This document shows, piece after piece, positions 61,372 to 64,000 of a DNA stretch of 64,000 nt (position 1 is its first letter; each line of letters opens with the position of its first letter). The notes below the pieces were generated by a model that was given only the letters and a program-made list of their open reading frames with translations, made no database searches and was not told the origin of the DNA. A program made the position numbers and the translations under genes. The stretch lies in contig JAFLEI010000031.1 in assembly GCA_017301975.1 (NCBI GenBank), positions 1 to 64,000 on the forward strand. The letters are read 5' to 3'. Source of the stretch: Verrucomicrobiota bacterium. Lineage in GTDB: Bacteria > Verrucomicrobiota > Verrucomicrobiia > Verrucomicrobiales > Verrucomicrobiaceae.

Positions 61372-62546
61372 AAATCACCGCCATTGAAACACTCGTCTGC
61401 CACGCGCGGATGCGAAACTGGATCTTCGTCAAAGTCGTCACGGACCAGCCCGGTCTTATCGGCTGGGGCGAGGCAACGCTGGAGTGGCACACGCGCAGCA
61501 TTGTCGGCGCAATCGAAGACATGTCGCATCTTCTCATTGGCGAAGATCCCACTCGGGTGGAGTATCTGTGGCAGGTGATGTACCGGCAGCACTTCTGGCA
61601 TGGGCACGGCATCGTGCGCGCCACGGCGATCGCCGGCATCGACCTCGCGCTGTGGGACATCGTCGGCAAGGTGGCGAACATGCCGCTCTCCAAGGTCTTT
61701 GGTGGGCCGGTGCGTGATTTCGTGCGGACCTACTGCCATCTCGGCGGCGGAAAGATGGAGGACTTTTATCAAACGCCTGCCGACAACGCGAAACGCTTTG
61801 CCGAACTGGCGCAGGCCGCCGTGGCGGATGGCTACACCGCCTTCAAAAGCATGGCGGTGCCCAGCACGATGCCCATTGAAGGGCAGAAGCCCGTGCGCGC
61901 CGCTGCCGCTGCCGTGGCTGCGATGCGGGATGCTGTGGGGCCGGACATCGACATCATGGTAGACTGCCATGCGCGGCCCTCGCCTGCGATGGGGCTCAAG
62001 TTTGGCAAGGCGCTCGATGATTTCGGTCTCTACTTCTTCGAAGAACCCTGCTGGCCCGAGTGCGTGGACGGACTCGCCCGCATCAATGCCGCGCTCACCA
62101 CACCCGTGGCCAGCGGCGAGCGCGTGACGAACTTGGAGGCCTTCAAGGACATGTTTGAAAAACGCGCGGTGGAGATCTGCCAGCTCGACATCACCCACTG
62201 CGGCGGCTTGAGCGCCGCCAAACGCATCGCCGCGCTGGCGGAGGCGCACCGCATTTCGCTGGCACCGCACAATCCGCAGGGGCCGGTGAGCACCGCAGCG
62301 TCGCTGGAGTTTGGTTTTTCACAGCCGAGCTACATCATCTGCGAAACTGTACACAACGATGTGCCGTGGCGGCAGGATGTGGTGGAGGAGGGATTCACCA
62401 TCGAAAAACAAGGCCGCATCGTCCGGCCGAATACGAAGCCCGGACTCGGCATCACGATCAATGAAGCGGAGGTGAAGAAACATCCGTTTCAGCAGGAGAT
62501 TGTACTGCGTGAGTTTGGTCCGGATGGGGGAGTGACGGATTGGTGA
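61368..62546 (+). CDS. Enolase-superfamily (mandelate racemase/MLE) sugar-acid dehydratase
   Basis: A 392-residue protein of the mandelate racemase/muconate lactonizing enzyme group, close in layout to D-galactonate/mannonate-type dehydratases. Metal ligands are D in IMVDCHARPS, E in YFFEEPCW and E in ASGERVTN; the catalytic His is in LAPHNPQGPVST. Such enzymes remove water from sugar acids to give 2-keto-3-deoxy acids. Its overlap with the ceramidase-like gene and the MFS transporter 10 bp downstream support a sugar-acid use operon. The exact sugar acid is not determined. Confidence 0.85.
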   Translation: MKITAIETLVCHARMRNWIFVKVVTDQPGLIGWGEATLEWHTRSIVGAIEDMSHLLIGEDPTRVEYLWQVMYRQHFWHGHGIVRATAIAGIDLALWDIVGKVANMPLSKVFGGPVRDFVRTYCHLGGGKMEDFYQTPADNAKRFAELAQAAVADGYTAFKSMAVPSTMPIEGQKPVRAAAAAVAAMRDAVGPDIDIMVDCHARPSPAMGLKFGKALDDFGLYFFEEPCWPECVDGLARINAALTTPVASGERVTNLEAFKDMFEKRAVEICQLDITHCGGLSAAKRIAALAEAHRISLAPHNPQGPVSTAASLEFGFSQPSYIICETVHNDVPWRQDVVEEGFTIEKQGRIVRPNTKPGLGITINEAEVKKHPFQQEIVLREFGPDGGVTDW

Positions 62547-62556
62547 TCTTCTTTTC

Positions 62557-63801
62557 ATGAAACCCACCCGCACCCGCTTCATCGTCCTCGCAGGCATCTG
62601 TGCGGGGGCGGCGCTGGCGTATTTTACGCGGAATGGGGTGGGGCCGGCGGAGAGCACGATCCGTGCGGAGCTGGGCATCACCAAGGAGCAGTCGGGCATG
62701 CTCATGAGCTCGTTCTTCTGGCCGTATGCGCTGTGTCAGATCCCTGCGGCGATGCTGGCGCAGAGGATGGGGTCGCGCTGGGCCTTGTCGCTGTATGGAG
62801 TGCTGTGGTCGCTGGCCACAGCGTGTCTGGCCTGGGGAAATCTGGCGGTGATGACGGGCGCACGCGCCTTCATGGGGATGGCGCAGGCGGGACTGGTGCC
62901 GGTGGGCACCACGGTGATGTCGCGCTGGTTTCCACGCACGGCGCAGGCCTCGGCCTCCGGGGCGTTCAGCGGCTTCATGTCCGTGGGCAGCATCATCGCC
63001 GCGCCACTGACGGCGTGGCTGGTCGTGAGCATCGGCTGGCGCTGGATGTTTGTATGGTATGCCGTGCCCGGGGTGCTATGGGCGGCGTGGTTTGCGGTTT
63101 GGTACCGGAACCGGCCGGCAGAGCATCCGGCGGTGAATGCTGCGGAGCGTGCGCAGATTGAGCAGGACGCTCCGCATGAACCCGCAGAAACTCCGCGCGT
63201 GCCGTGGGGGCTGCTGCTGCGGAGTCCGGCGCTGTGGTGCCTGTGCCTCCAGCAGTTCTGCCGAGCGGCAGGCTACATCTTTTTTGCCAGTTGGTTTGCC
63301 ACCTATCTGCAGGAGGCACGCGGTGTGACCATCCTCGGTTCCGGCTGGCTCACCACGCTGCCGCTGCTGGCCGATGTGACGGGCTGCATGGCCGGCGGCG
63401 TGCTGTCTGATGTGCTGCTGCGCCGGACGGGCAGCCAGCGTCTTGCACGGCAGGGCCTGACCGCCACCGCGCTGCTGCTGTGTGCCGGTTTGATTTTCTG
63501 CGCCTGGTTTGTCGAGAATCCGGTGATTGCCGTGCTGGTGATCAGCGCGGGCATGTTCTGCGCCGCCACGGGGAATCCCTGCCTTGGCGCCACTGTGATG
63601 AACATTGGCGGACCCCACGTGGCCACGGTCAGTGCGACGACCAACATGTGCGGCAATCTGGGTGCGGCTGCGTTTCCGATTCTGGTGCCCTGGCTGCTGG
63701 CGAACGCGGGCGGCTGGGATGCGGTGCTGGCCGGCTTTGGCGCGCTCTACATCGTTGCGGCCGTGTTTTGGCTGATGCTGCGGAATGAGCGCGTTTGTTA
63801 G
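62557..63801 (+). CDS. MFS transporter (sugar-acid/anion symporter type)
   Basis: A 414-residue transporter with 12 predicted membrane helices. The family motif A loop is QIPAAMLAQRMGSRWALSLY, and MSRWFPRTAQASASGAFS is typical of the anion:cation symporter (ACS) family that imports hexuronates and aldonates. It starts at ATG 62557 and ends with TAG at 63801, overlapping the stop of the next minus-strand gene. It probably feeds the dehydratase encoded just upstream. Confidence 0.88.
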   Translation: MKPTRTRFIVLAGICAGAALAYFTRNGVGPAESTIRAELGITKEQSGMLMSSFFWPYALCQIPAAMLAQRMGSRWALSLYGVLWSLATACLAWGNLAVMTGARAFMGMAQAGLVPVGTTVMSRWFPRTAQASASGAFSGFMSVGSIIAAPLTAWLVVSIGWRWMFVWYAVPGVLWAAWFAVWYRNRPAEHPAVNAAERAQIEQDAPHEPAETPRVPWGLLLRSPALWCLCLQQFCRAAGYIFFASWFATYLQEARGVTILGSGWLTTLPLLADVTGCMAGGVLSDVLLRRTGSQRLARQGLTATALLLCAGLIFCAWFVENPVIAVLVISAGMFCAATGNPCLGATVMNIGGPHVATVSATTNMCGNLGAAAFPILVPWLLANAGGWDAVLAGFGALYIVAAVFWLMLRNERVC

Positions 63802-64000
63802 TGACCAAACGCGAACAGGTGCTTGTTCGTGCGCACATAGACCACGCCATCCACAATCGCAGGCGAGGCAAAGACGGGTTCTTTGAGATCGTTCTTCGCC
63901 AGCACCTTCAGGGTGTCGCTGGTTGCATCGAGAACTGAGATGACACCGCGCTGGGAGGTGACGTACACGCGGCCATCGGCGGTGACAGCGGAGGCGTAGT
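63798..64000 (-). CDS. PQQ-type beta-propeller protein, C-terminal fragment
   Basis: Partial: the window edge cuts the gene. The 66 visible residues read YASAVTADGRVYVTSQRG, VISVLDATSDTLKVLAKNDL, VFASPAIVDGVVYVRTNKHL and FAFGH, which is the PQQ-binding-like or BamB-like beta-propeller repeat pattern (xGxVYVxSxxGxLxALD). TAA is at 63798. Function is not determinable from the fragment; the family binds quinones or acts as a scaffold. Confidence 0.75.
   Translation of the reverse strand, partial: YASAVTADGRVYVTSQRGVISVLDATSDTLKVLAKNDLKEPVFASPAIVDGVVYVRTNKHLFAFGH

Overview
The window reads as chromosomal DNA of a GC-rich bacterium of the PVC superphylum, most probably Verrucomicrobiota (a Prosthecobacter/Verrucomicrobium-like genome). 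This is an inference from gene content: a giant PEP-CTERM protein built of autotransporter-type beta-strand repeats, two Tat-exported DUF1501 proteins, an ECF sigma factor next to a membrane Ser/Thr kinase with an N-terminal zinc ribbon, a DUF4838 protein, and a rpmH-rnpA-yidD-yidC-jag cluster. There is no rRNA gene, and I recognised no tRNA gene, CRISPR array, prophage or intact insertion sequence.

Layout. 0-9 kb: a dynamin-like GTPase, an orphan membrane protein and the 1801-residue PEP-CTERM protein, whose body is two copies of one ~870-residue module. 9-14.3 kb: a repeat-filled intergenic region, a TPR lipoprotein-like protein, and an ECF sigma factor/Ser-Thr kinase pair. 14.5-20.2 kb: an orphan gene, a DUF1501 protein, and opgH translationally coupled to an unknown small membrane protein. 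20.2-23.3 kb: three small paralogous Gly/Tyr/His-rich lipoproteins around a flavin monooxygenase. 23.4-27.5 kb: ccsA/hemX-hemA-hemC on the minus strand, interrupted by a decayed two-gene nucleotidyltransferase cassette. 27.5-33.7 kb: a dead antitoxin, apt, glnD, a frameshifted DJ-1/PfpI gene, a candidate ADP-ribosyltransferase toxin/antitoxin pair and an esterase. 33.8-43.9 kb: core genes (rpmH, rnpA, yidD, yidC, jag, rplS, nadC, infA) plus an ECF sigma/anti-sigma-like/membrane-protein operon. 44-50 kb: an exonuclease-like protein, small membrane proteins, a second DUF1501 gene, a leucine-rich-repeat gene followed by a stray DUF1501 3' end, and a Sel1-repeat protein. 50-64 kb: secreted carbohydrate-active proteins (BNR/sialidase-like, DUF4838+CBM9-like), a CHASE3 hybrid histidine kinase, and a sugar catabolic block (beta-propeller protein, ceramidase-like protein, enolase-superfamily dehydratase, MFS transporter).

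How the genes work together. The housekeeping stretches cover haem synthesis, membrane-protein insertion, RNase P and nitrogen sensing. The accessory stretches suggest a heterotroph that breaks down complex glycans and imports sugar acids, with surface proteins and osmoregulated glucan synthesis. The islands that stand out are (i) the ART-like toxin with a small downstream partner at 31972-32802, (ii) the three MKTK lipoproteins, (iii) the LRR gene sandwiched between two DUF1501 tails, and (iv) a ~160-bp dispersed repeat present three times downstream of genes. Several genes are broken by in-frame TAG codons or frameshifts, so the genome is actively losing toxin-antitoxin-like cassettes.
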